From contig QKHD01000070.1 of assembly GCA_003250175.1 (NCBI GenBank), positions 1 through 8,390 of the forward strand: a stretch of 8,390 nt of DNA, read 5' to 3'. Position 1 is the stretch's first letter. Each line of letters opens with the position of its first letter. The notes under the pieces are model-generated. The model saw only the letters and a list, made by a program, of their open reading frames with translations, searched no databases and had not been told where the DNA came from. Made by a program: the position numbers and the translations under genes. Origin of the DNA: Helicobacteraceae bacterium (GTDB taxonomy: Bacteria > Campylobacterota > Campylobacteria > Campylobacterales > SZUA-545). Positions 1 to 6,080 of the stretch are shown piece by piece.

Positions 1-319
1 GCACATCCAGATCAAGCAGTTTTTCAACAGTTAACGCAAAACCGTAGTTGTTGGCGGTTGCCGCGACGTAGTCCATACGGTCGGTCGTGGGCAGAAACTC
101 GTTGTAGATCATGTTTTCTGCCATCTTCTCTACACCACGGTGCAGGAAGCCGACGTTAGGGTATGCCTTGACAACCTCTTCTCCGGAGAGTTCCAGAACC
201 AGATTCAAAAGACCGTGGGCAGAGGGGTGATTCGGCCCAAAGTTAATGATCATCCGGTCATCTTCGCGCTCAAAGGCGAGGTTTTCAAAAAATGGTTTTA
301 GTCTATTAGGCAATTGCAT
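1..319 (-). CDS. nuoD: NADH-quinone oxidoreductase subunit D (5' part; 3' end outside window)
   Basis: NuoD is the 49-kDa-type subunit of complex I. With NuoB it forms the quinone pocket next to cluster N2, on the cytoplasmic peripheral arm. Only the first 106 codons are present, reading off the left edge. Visible family landmarks are HPSAHG at residues 31-36 (H35 corresponds to the quinone-binding His), HRGVEK at 60-65 and DRMDY at 80-84 (Y84 corresponds to the quinone-binding Tyr). The 49-residue distance from H35 to Y84 equals that between bovine His59 and Tyr108. The ATG at 319-317 shares its A with the TAA stop of nuoC (TAATG), which implies translational coupling. One oddity is residue 39, which is Asn where the family nearly always has Arg (HGxLRL becomes HGLLNL). 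The gene is separate from nuoC, unlike the fused NuoCD of enterobacteria. Confidence 0.97.
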   Translation of the reverse strand, partial: MQLPNRLKPFFENLAFEREDDRMIINFGPNHPSAHGLLNLVLELSGEEVVKAYPNVGFLHRGVEKMAENMIYNEFLPTTDRMDYVAATANNYGFALTVEKLLDLDV

Positions 320-1137
320 TATTTGACCCCCTCTTTTGTATGCCAGCTCTTATCGTTGCGCTCTTTAGTCTCTTCCGGTCGCATACGTTTAACGAAGAGC
401 GGTTTGTCATCTTCTTGGTAACGGATCGGTGTGATTTCCTGGCTGGCCTCTTCACCGAAGGCAACTTCGTGGCCAAGGCGTGAGAAGTTACGGGTATCTT
501 CTTCGTTGACATAGGCCGCGTCACGCTGCTCCGGACCGATAATATCCCGGTACTCTTTACCGTAGATCATGTCGATCTCATACCACTGGGCGGTTTCATC
601 ACCCTGTAGCGGATAGGTCTTGTTGAGCGGATACCCGTGCCAGTCTTCCGGCAGCAGAATACGCTTCAGACAGGGGTGGTTGACCACATGGATACCGAAC
701 ATGTCGTACATTTCGCGCTCGCTCCAGTCGGCAGCACGGAATACGGACTGCACACTTTCAACCGCTTCACCCTCTTTGATGAAGCATTTGACACGGATAC
801 GCTTGGCAACACTCATATTAAGAAGTTGATAGAAGACTTCATAGCCGCCCTTTTGGGCGATGAAATCTACGGCGCTCATCTCACTTAAAACGGTATACCC
901 TTCTTCTTTGAGAACGGTGAGAACCGACTTGACCTCTTTGGCATTGACAATCATCACCACGTTGTCGCGCTGCATGTAGCTCTCGAGAACTTCAAACTTG
1001 CCCGCGACGGCGCTGATGTGTTTTGCGGAAACGCTGTCTTCCACAGGAAGTTTAGGCACTTCCGGAACAACCAGAAATCGGTCGGTGTAGTACGCCTTTT
1101 TCTGGACGTTGTCTTTTGGCTGATACGGTCTAAACAT
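319..1137 (-). CDS. nuoC: NADH-quinone oxidoreductase subunit C
   Basis: NuoC is the 30-kDa-type subunit of the complex I peripheral arm; it carries no cofactor and packs against NuoD. The 272-residue product has the family signature at residues 139-178: WSEREMYDMFGI, then HPCLKRILLPEDWHGYPL and a KTYP motif. About 90 further, mostly charged residues follow this signature, longer than the roughly 200-residue Thermus Nqo5 type. I infer that this tail is a lineage feature. A GTG at 1140-1138 directly precedes the ATG at 1137-1135. I chose the ATG because AAAGG ends 8 nt upstream of it but only 5 nt before the GTG. The ATG overlaps the nuoB stop by one base (TGATG), and the gene's own TAA overlaps the nuoD ATG, so it sits tightly inside the operon. 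Confidence 0.97.
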   Translation of the reverse strand: MFRPYQPKDNVQKKAYYTDRFLVVPEVPKLPVEDSVSAKHISAVAGKFEVLESYMQRDNVVMIVNAKEVKSVLTVLKEEGYTVLSEMSAVDFIAQKGGYEVFYQLLNMSVAKRIRVKCFIKEGEAVESVQSVFRAADWSEREMYDMFGIHVVNHPCLKRILLPEDWHGYPLNKTYPLQGDETAQWYEIDMIYGKEYRDIIGPEQRDAAYVNEEDTRNFSRLGHEVAFGEEASQEITPIRYQEDDKPLFVKRMRPEETKERNDKSWHTKEGVK

Positions 1138-1646
1138 CACACAAACCTTTTGGAGCTGATTTTACGGTTCATGGATTCCCGTCGAATCTTCTGCTGCAGC
1201 ATCAATGCCGCATACTGAAGCGTCTCCGGACGCGGTGCACATCCTGGAAGATAGATATCTACCGGAATAATGCGGTCAACACCCTGTACGGTTGAATAGG
1301 TATTGAACATCCCGCCTGTATTAGAACAGCTGCCCATGGAGATGACCCACTTGGGCTCTGCCATCTGATCATAAAGACGTCGGATAAACGGTGCGTACTT
1401 TTTGGTTACGGTTCCGCTGATAACGATAACCTCGGACTGGCGCGGACTGGCGCGGAAGATGATTCCGTAGCGGTCGAAGTCAAATCGGCCGGCACCGGAA
1501 GCCATCATCTCGATCGCGCAGCAGGCAAGACCGAAGGTGAAAAACCAAAGGGAGTTACTGCGCCCCCAGTTGACCAGTTTGTCAACGGTGGTCAGCATGA
1601 TGGGCAAACCGCCCTGTTGCAGATAGTTTACTTCATGCTGTGCCAT
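1137..1646 (-). CDS. nuoB: NADH-quinone oxidoreductase subunit B
   Basis: NuoB (PSST/Nqo6 family) binds the [4Fe-4S] cluster N2, the last electron carrier before quinone in complex I. The 169-residue product is normal length. All four cluster ligands are visible: C42 and C43 in GLACCAIEMM, C107 in GSCSNTGG and C136 in LPGCAPRPE. The quinone-facing region (NTYSTVQGVDRIIPVD, about 115-130) is intact. The ATG at 1646-1644 lies inside the end of nuoA (19-bp overlap). It is preceded by AAAGGAG at 1660-1654, 7 nt upstream, one of the best ribosome-binding sites in the window. The TGA stop overlaps the nuoC start. Nothing suggests degeneration. Confidence 0.98.
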   Translation of the reverse strand: MAQHEVNYLQQGGLPIMLTTVDKLVNWGRSNSLWFFTFGLACCAIEMMASGAGRFDFDRYGIIFRASPRQSEVIVISGTVTKKYAPFIRRLYDQMAEPKWVISMGSCSNTGGMFNTYSTVQGVDRIIPVDIYLPGCAPRPETLQYAALMLQQKIRRESMNRKISSKRFV

Positions 1647-2017
1647 TCAAGCGCTCCTTTTTTCCACGCATATACAAAGCCCACTGCCAGCAGGAAGATA
1701 AACGTGACCATTTCGATAAAACCGAACATTCCCAGGATCTTGAAATCCACTGCCCACGGGAACATAAAAATAATCTCTACGTCGAAGAGAATAAACAACA
1801 ACGCATAGAGATAAAACTGAGCCGAAATTTTATTCGGCTGCAAGGAGGTTTCCGGACCGCATTCATAGATGGAGAGCTTAAGCTTCTCCGTTTCACGGGC
1901 GGCCAGCTTTTTTCCGACAAATGCGGAGAGCGTGGTCGTCGCAATGAACGCGATGGCCGTAAACACTACCAGAAAGAAGACACCAAAATAAGGATGTGCC
2001 ATATCGATGTGCTCCAT
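1628..2017 (-). CDS. nuoA: NADH-quinone oxidoreductase subunit A
   Basis: NuoA (ND3 family) is the small membrane subunit of complex I that links the peripheral arm to the proton-pumping arm. With the chosen start it has 129 residues and three membrane segments at about 10-33, 65-88 and 96-117. The loop between helices 1 and 2 carries YECGPE (51-56), whose Cys corresponds to the switch-loop Cys of mitochondrial ND3. Helix 2 has the acidic FDVE motif (D79, E81). An in-frame ATG at 2032 would add five residues but has no ribosome-binding site. The ATG at 2017 follows AAAGGGGTGAT (2028-2018), which resembles the full anti-16S complement, so I chose it; another ATG at 2002 is less well placed. 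This is the first gene of the operon, with a promoter about 50 bp upstream. Confidence 0.95.
   Translation of the reverse strand: MEHIDMAHPYFGVFFLVVFTAIAFIATTTLSAFVGKKLAARETEKLKLSIYECGPETSLQPNKISAQFYLYALLFILFDVEIIFMFPWAVDFKILGMFGFIEMVTFIFLLAVGFVYAWKKGALEWHSMK
1654..1660 (-). promoter_or_regulatory. nuoB ribosome-binding site inside nuoA
   Basis: On the minus strand AAAGGAG stands 7 nt before the nuoB ATG and lies within the last codons of nuoA. It fixes the nuoB start and explains how nuoB can be translated strongly despite the 19-bp gene overlap. Confidence 0.75.
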
Positions 2018-2028
2018 ATCACCCCTTT
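2018..2028 (-). promoter_or_regulatory. nuoA ribosome-binding site that decides the start
   Basis: AAAGGGGTGAT directly precedes the ATG at 2017 and resembles the 16S 3'-end complement (AAGGAGGTGAT) with one base missing. The upstream in-frame ATG at 2032 has only TCTCAATT before it. The site therefore favours the shorter NuoA. Confidence 0.65.
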
Positions 2029-2032
2029 CCAT

Positions 2033-2187
2033 AATTGAGATTACACATGTAAATAAAGTCGTAAAACTATAGCAAAATTACATTTGAATAACCTCAAATC
2101 AGCCTTTGTCATCATAGGGCATGAAAGCTTGATGTCACACTTAGTTACAGGATTTTTTTGATTTTTTTTAATATTTGTTACTATATG
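2033..2187. other. Intergenic region between the kinase gene and nuoA, with a dyad
   Basis: This 155-bp AT-rich gap holds the nuo promoter. Upstream of it is an imperfect dyad, GTCATCA (2108-2114) and TGATGTC (2130-2136), six of seven positions paired around a 15-nt centre. It lies roughly 50-75 bp upstream of the inferred start, a plausible operator position, but no regulator can be assigned. The stretch 2151-2170 is a T-run on the plus strand, so an A-run on the transcribed strand. I see no hairpin plus U-tract behind the kinase stop codon, so no clear terminator separates the kinase gene from nuo. Confidence 0.45.
2066..2077 (-). promoter_or_regulatory. nuo operon promoter, extended -10 type
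   Basis: The minus strand reads TTTTGCTATAGT: a TGC extension followed by TATAGT (2071-2066) in a T-rich context. This matches the sigma-70 promoter style of Campylobacterota, where the -35 box is usually not conserved. No convincing -35 hexamer is seen at 16-18 bp. Transcription would begin near 2059, giving a leader of about 40 nt to the nuoA ATG at 2017. The start site is inferred. Confidence 0.6.
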
Positions 2188-4884
2188 TTACTTAGTGCAC
2201 TGGGCTATGCGTTCCCGAATCTGCTCGATTTCATGATCAATGGTAGCAAGCAATTCATTTGCTTTAGCGGTTTTGTCAATGGTTGACTCCAGTAGCTTGA
2301 AGCTCTCGTACGTTTTGTGCATCCGGAGGTTACCGGAGGCTCCTTTGAACTTATGGGCGATTTGTTTACCATTTGAAACATCTTTTGTGGCGATTGCCGC
2401 CTCCAAAGTGCTACGAGCCGTGTCATAATTTTCCAAAAACTCTTCGATGAGTTCCAGGATCATCTCCTTGCTCACGCCAAGTCCCCGGATGGCCCCTATA
2501 ATATCCAGGGTTTCATCGGATTCGATGGAAGGCAGTTCGCTCTTTTCCTCTTCTAAAGGTGTTAGCTCAAGGTATTTACCCAGCATCTTTTCCACCTGGG
2601 CTTGGGTAATGGGTTTGGGCAGATAGTCATCCATACCCACTTCGATAAAGCGCTCTTTATCACCCTTTTGTATGTTGGCCGTAAGAGCAATGATAGGCGT
2701 GTGTTTCAGGGATTTTGCCTGCTCAATCTCCAGAATTTTTTTCGTGGCGACCGTACCGTCCATAATGGGCATGTTGATGTCCATCAAGATCATATCAAAG
2801 ACCTCGGATTGGAAGGCGGAAACTGCCTCCATCCCGTTACAGGCAAGGCTCACATCTGCCCCCATTTTTTCCAGAATAATGGTGATGAGTTTTTGATTTA
2901 CCAGATTGTCCTCGACAACCAAAACACGAGCATTGAGACGACTTGACTGTTTCGTTTTTTCACGTTTGTCTTTCTTTGCCTTGTTACTGTCCAAAACCGC
3001 TTCGATTGCTGCGTAAATCTTACTGCCATAAAGGGGTAAATGAATCACTTCGTCGACGGAAAGGGCATTGTGGTTATCAATAAAGCTGGAGACAAAAATA
3101 CTCTTGCGGCTCTTCTGGCGAAGAGCTTCGAAAAAGTCAATGGGGATGTCGTCAAAAATGAAGCTGACATCATAGATCGTACTATCCTGTTCCAGGGATT
3201 CACGGGAAGAGAAGTAAGCTGTTTTATAGCCGAAAACCTGAAGATAGTTCAGCAGCTGACTTTGATGGGTCAACAGGGCATAGGGTGAATGGGTAATGAT
3301 GGCGATACGCTCTCGCTGGGGTTTGAAGGCAGGGAGACGCGGCCGGCTGGACTCGCACTCGCTGATATCGATTTTAAAGTAAAAACGGCTTCCCTTACCT
3401 ACTTCGGACTCCAAAAGAAGCTTTCCCCCCAGTAGGCTGACCAGACGGCTGGAAATGGTCAGCCCCAGGCCGGTTCCACCAAACTCCCGTGTCGTGGTGG
3501 TGTCGGCCTGAGAGAAGGCTTCAAATATCTTTTCCCGCTTCTCCTCCGGAATTCCGATTCCCGTATCGGTAACGCTGATCATTATCTGCCCACACTCATC
3601 TTCTATATTGCATAGGTACTTCAACTCGACCTTGACCTTGCCCCCTTCGTCCGTAAACTTCATGGAGTTGGAGATCAGGTTGGATAGAATCTGCCGGATA
3701 CGCAGCGGATCGCCCATGACACAACCGGGAAAAATGGGATCGATGTGCAGCAGCAAATCGATCTTTTTCTGCAACGATTCTGCATAAAAGAGCTCCGCAA
3801 CCGATTCCACCTCTTTGGCAATATCGCAGGGGATCTCTTCGATCTCCAGTTTGCCCTCTTCAATCTTGGAGTAGTCCAGAATATCGTTAATGATGTTGAG
3901 CAGACTTTTGGCACTTGCGCTGATAATGGTGGCGTAATTGACCAGCTCTTTTTGCTGGATACTCTCTTCCAATAAATCTGCGAAGCCGATGATTCCGTTA
4001 ATCGGCGTCCGGATTTCGTGGCTCATATTGGTAAAAAACTCGCTCTTGATCCGGTCAACATCCCGGGCCTTTTCCAGGGCTTTCTCTTCCAAGGTAATGT
4101 CGTTGAGGGTGATAACGAAATGTTCCACGTCGTTAAGCATAATGCGTTCGACCGCAATGGCAAACGTTACCAGACTGCCATGTTGATCGTGGGCTTTGGC
4201 AATGTGCTTGTACTCTTCCGTATCGTGCTCATCCGCCAGCAGCTCGATTTCATCCTGACGGGAGATAAGTCCCTCCTGATTAATGAAAAGATCGCAAATG
4301 CATGTATGTTCTTCTTTGAAATCGTTCAGATCACGAAAGGGAAAGTAGTCAAAAAAACGGCTGTTGGCCCGAATAATGCCGTCGTGTTTATTACTGAGCA
4401 AAACGATATTGTTTTGCGTATTGAGGATCTTCATGGTCAGATCACGTTCTTGCTCGATCTCCTGCTCTTTTTTCTGCAGTTCGCGCTCGACGTTGATCTC
4501 TTTGGCTATGGTGGAGAGAATCTCCTTGATCTCCTTGAGACGAACCGGCTTGAAGACAAAGCGCTTAATCCCTAGCTCAACCGCTTTAACGATCAGCATG
4601 GGTTCTTTGTGGGCCGTCAGGAAGACGATGGCGGCATTTTTATCGATCTCTTTGATCTCCGCTGCCATCTCTACGCCGTTCATACGGGGCATCTTAATAT
4701 CGGAGATCACGATGTCAGGACGGAACTCCTTGTAGGCTTTGAGCCCCTCTTCGCCGTTTTTACGGACGATCAGATTATCGGTAATCCGGAGCAGAAGATT
4801 TTCCAGCATCTCGCGGGCAATCTCTTCATCCTCAACAAACAAAATTTTTAGACCACGTAACTGTTCTTTAATATCATCTTGCAT
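2188..4884 (-). CDS. Soluble hybrid sensor histidine kinase (REC-PAS-HisKA-HATPase-pseudoREC-REC-HPt)
   Basis: This 898-residue phosphorelay kinase has no signal peptide or membrane segment, so it should be cytoplasmic. Domains in order: an N-terminal receiver (about 10-125) with ED at 18-19, phospho-acceptor D62, T90 and K112; a charged, likely coiled-coil linker (130-150); a PAS-like region (150-265); HisKA with H289 in SHEIRTP; HATPase with N406, DTGIGI (440-445) and GGTGLGL (469-475); a degenerate receiver (about 525-630) lacking the acidic pair and the Lys; an intact receiver (652-770) with ED at 658-659, D702, T735 and K757; and an HPt domain with H844 in AHKFKGAS. The family route is His to Asp to His to an external response regulator. 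The N-terminal receiver suggests input from another phosphodonor. The partner regulator and the signal are not identifiable. GAGAG stands 8 nt before the ATG. Confidence 0.95.
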   Translation of the reverse strand: MQDDIKEQLRGLKILFVEDEEIAREMLENLLLRITDNLIVRKNGEEGLKAYKEFRPDIVISDIKMPRMNGVEMAAEIKEIDKNAAIVFLTAHKEPMLIVKAVELGIKRFVFKPVRLKEIKEILSTIAKEINVERELQKKEQEIEQERDLTMKILNTQNNIVLLSNKHDGIIRANSRFFDYFPFRDLNDFKEEHTCICDLFINQEGLISRQDEIELLADEHDTEEYKHIAKAHDQHGSLVTFAIAVERIMLNDVEHFVITLNDITLEEKALEKARDVDRIKSEFFTNMSHEIRTPINGIIGFADLLEESIQQKELVNYATIISASAKSLLNIINDILDYSKIEEGKLEIEEIPCDIAKEVESVAELFYAESLQKKIDLLLHIDPIFPGCVMGDPLRIRQILSNLISNSMKFTDEGGKVKVELKYLCNIEDECGQIMISVTDTGIGIPEEKREKIFEAFSQADTTTTREFGGTGLGLTISSRLVSLLGGKLLLESEVGKGSRFYFKIDISECESSRPRLPAFKPQRERIAIITHSPYALLTHQSQLLNYLQVFGYKTAYFSSRESLEQDSTIYDVSFIFDDIPIDFFEALRQKSRKSIFVSSFIDNHNALSVDEVIHLPLYGSKIYAAIEAVLDSNKAKKDKREKTKQSSRLNARVLVVEDNLVNQKLITIILEKMGADVSLACNGMEAVSAFQSEVFDMILMDINMPIMDGTVATKKILEIEQAKSLKHTPIIALTANIQKGDKERFIEVGMDDYLPKPITQAQVEKMLGKYLELTPLEEEKSELPSIESDETLDIIGAIRGLGVSKEMILELIEEFLENYDTARSTLEAAIATKDVSNGKQIAHKFKGASGNLRMHKTYESFKLLESTIDKTAKANELLATIDHEIEQIRERIAQCTK

Positions 4885-4906
4885 AGAGGCTACTCTCTTA
4901 CCTGAT

Positions 4907-4925
4907 TTTTGCTATTATGGCAAAA
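4907..4925. promoter_or_regulatory. Overlapping divergent extended -10 promoters in an inverted repeat
   Basis: The arms TTTTGC (4907-4912) and GCAAAA (4920-4925) are perfect inverted repeats around TATTATG. On the plus strand this reads TTTTGC then TATTAT (4913-4918), an extended -10 for the gene at 4968. On the minus strand it reads TTTTGC then CATAAT (4919-4914), an extended -10 for the kinase gene. Each TG extension is supplied by one arm. The inferred transcription starts are near 4925 (plus) and 4907 (minus), giving leaders of about 43 and 23 nt. Confidence 0.55.
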
Positions 4926-4967
4926 GAAATATGTTTGTTTACTAAAATTCCGCAAGGCTGTAACATT

Positions 4968-5462
4968 ATGTTGGAAAAGTTAAAAAAGATTTTAGGGAGC
5001 AGTCGGGGCAACGAGATGGACATGCACCAGCTCGAAGTTATTCACCAATGGACCCTGAGTGATATCGACAGCTTCCTAATCTCCCGCAAGTCCCATATGA
5101 ACATTCCCTACAGCGACACGGCGCTCGAAGCGATTCTGCACCGTTTCTACGAGGTCAAACGCAACAACGGTGAGTACGAAATCGAATCCAAGGTGTACGA
5201 CAAATTCAGTCGCAAATACCTGATTCCGGACCGGACGCAAAAAATTATCCGGATTATCCAGCGCATTGCCAAAAGCGGCTCTTTGGGCTACAGCGGAAAT
5301 GAGTACATCAAAAAGATTATCGAGAAGTACGTGGATGAAAAGGGCCGAAAACAGTATGAACCGGAGCTGATGCCCTATTACAAGATGGCGTTGGAAAGAC
5401 TTTTGATGAAGGCCGAAGTGGCCAACGGACTCGACATCCAGTACGGAAGCAACCGCTCTTAA
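4968..5462 (+). CDS. Unrecognised 164-residue cytoplasmic protein
   Basis: I do not recognise this protein. It is highly charged, contains no Cys and only one Trp, has no signal peptide or membrane segment, and looks mostly helical. Visible features are a basic N-terminus (residues 1-14), a helix-like stretch at 50-65, a basic run RTQKIIRIIQRIAK (89-102), and a second lysine-rich helix (112-128) followed by a helix at 134-151. Nothing here is a catalytic motif I can name. An in-frame ATG at 4917 would add 17 residues, but it lies inside the promoter -10 element. I chose the ATG at 4968, which follows AAGG (4954-4957) by 10 nt. The gene is divergent from the hybrid kinase, and its TAA interlocks with the stop of the next gene. 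Composition is like that of its neighbours, so there is no sign of transfer. Confidence 0.8.
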   Translation: MLEKLKKILGSSRGNEMDMHQLEVIHQWTLSDIDSFLISRKSHMNIPYSDTALEAILHRFYEVKRNNGEYEIESKVYDKFSRKYLIPDRTQKIIRIIQRIAKSGSLGYSGNEYIKKIIEKYVDEKGRKQYEPELMPYYKMALERLLMKAEVANGLDIQYGSNRS

Positions 5463-5471
5463 CTGCGATTG
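5450..5471. terminator. Weak hairpin straddling the two convergent stop codons
   Basis: CAACCGC (5450-5456) and GCGATTG (5465-5471) form 7-bp arms around an 8-nt loop that contains the shared TTAA. On the plus transcript there is one C-A mismatch and the tail is TTATT. On the minus transcript the mismatch becomes a U-G wobble, but no U-tract follows. It is the only candidate terminator between these convergent genes, and a weak one. Confidence 0.25.
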
Positions 5472-5956
5472 TTATTCAGTGCCGTCTGGTTGGTCTTTCG
5501 GAGCTTATCCGAGAGGATCTCGATCAGCTTTTTGTAGAGTTTGATAAAAACCTTCGCATTTTCCGAACTAATGTTGTCATCGATCTTGAAACTAAGCAGC
5601 ATCGTATCTTCCGCATAGGCGCTGGCCCGCGCTGAACGCTTCTCCCCCGTAATTGCCGACATCTCACCAAAGACCGCCTTAGGTTGAAGGTTAACTATGG
5701 TTTTAAATTCGGTAAAACGCTCCAACAGTCCCACCCGCTGCAGTTCCCCTACCGAAATATTGACCTTGCCTCGTAAAACGATGTAGGCTTCGTTGCCCTT
5801 ACTATCCTGCTCGAAAATCATCTCAAACTTGTTGTAGCGTTTAAATTGGACGTTGTGAGTAATGACAAGAACCTCGCTGTCACTCAGGTGGGCAAAGAAA
5901 GGGATGTGTTCCTTGATTTTAAGGAGAGTGTTTTCCGCATTGCTCAGATTGCCCAT
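5459..5956 (-). CDS. Stand-alone cyclic-nucleotide-binding domain protein
   Basis: This protein is essentially one CRP-type cyclic-nucleotide-binding beta-barrel with no DNA-binding or enzymatic output domain. In numbering from the upstream ATG (5974), the barrel starts at about IPFFAHLSD (24-32), continues through EAYIVLRGKVNISV (62-75), and has a phosphate-binding cassette FGEMSAITGEKRSARA (102-117). E104, R113 and S114 match the cAMP-contacting E72, R82 and S83 of E. coli CRP. About 10-15 extra residues (76-95) lengthen the loop before the cassette. The C-terminal 40 residues are a lysine-rich helix, not a helix-turn-helix. Start choice: the ATG at 5974 lacks a ribosome-binding site, whereas the ATG at 5956 (165 residues) follows TAGGA at short spacing, so I prefer it with moderate confidence. 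It may act by protein contact; ligand and partner are unknown. Confidence 0.82.
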   Translation of the reverse strand: MGNLSNAENTLLKIKEHIPFFAHLSDSEVLVITHNVQFKRYNKFEMIFEQDSKGNEAYIVLRGKVNISVGELQRVGLLERFTEFKTIVNLQPKAVFGEMSAITGEKRSARASAYAEDTMLLSFKIDDNISSENAKVFIKLYKKLIEILSDKLRKTNQTALNNNRS

Positions 5957-6080
5957 TATTCCTACCGTTGTCATAGCTTAAAAGGAGCTAACTTTATCAT
6001 AAAAAAGTATAAATGGCTATTCCAATTGGTTATCGTTTTATGTTATACTAAGCCAAATTTAAAGTTTAGGTGATGTTTAG
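5957..6080. other. Divergent gap between the cyclic-nucleotide-binding gene and hsrA
   Basis: This AT-rich gap holds the plus-strand promoter for hsrA. For the minus-strand gene, the best candidate is TTGGAA (6028-6023 region), an 18-bp spacer and TATGAT near 6000, which is only suggestive. TTTAAG-like words occur here (TTTTAAG on the minus strand near 5978-5984; TTTAAAGTTTAGG on the plus strand at 6058-6070). They do not form the evenly spaced tandem repeat described for HP1043 sites, so I do not call an autoregulatory operator. Confidence 0.35.
6044..6049 (+). promoter_or_regulatory. hsrA promoter -10 (extended)
   Basis: TATACT is preceded by TGT and a T-rich stretch (GTTTTATGTTATACT, 6035-6049), the Campylobacterota extended -10 form. 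The inferred start is near 6056, leaving a leader of about 25 nt that includes the AGGTG ribosome-binding site at 6068-6072. Confidence 0.55.

Noticed and set aside
1435..1454. Tandem 10-bp repeat (GGACTGGCGC twice) inside nuoB
   Set aside because: It encodes the conserved RASPRQSE region of NuoB, so the repetition is a codon coincidence and not a mobile or regulatory repeat.
2138..2197. Imperfect inverted repeat CACTTAGTTAC / GTTACTTAGTG flanking the T-runs after the kinase gene
   Set aside because: Two mismatches in 11 bp with a 38-bp AT-rich centre; no U-tract follows on the transcribed strand, so neither a terminator nor a convincing operator.
4018..4575. Long open frame on the plus strand across the kinase gene (185 codons)
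   Set aside because: It is antisense to the HisKA and PAS regions of a clearly real gene, lacks a ribosome-binding site and has no recognisable motif; a shadow frame.
4917..4967. Upstream in-frame ATG extending the unknown gene by 17 residues
   Set aside because: It lies inside the extended -10 element TATTAT and would be at or upstream of the inferred transcription start; the ATG at 4968 has AAGG upstream.
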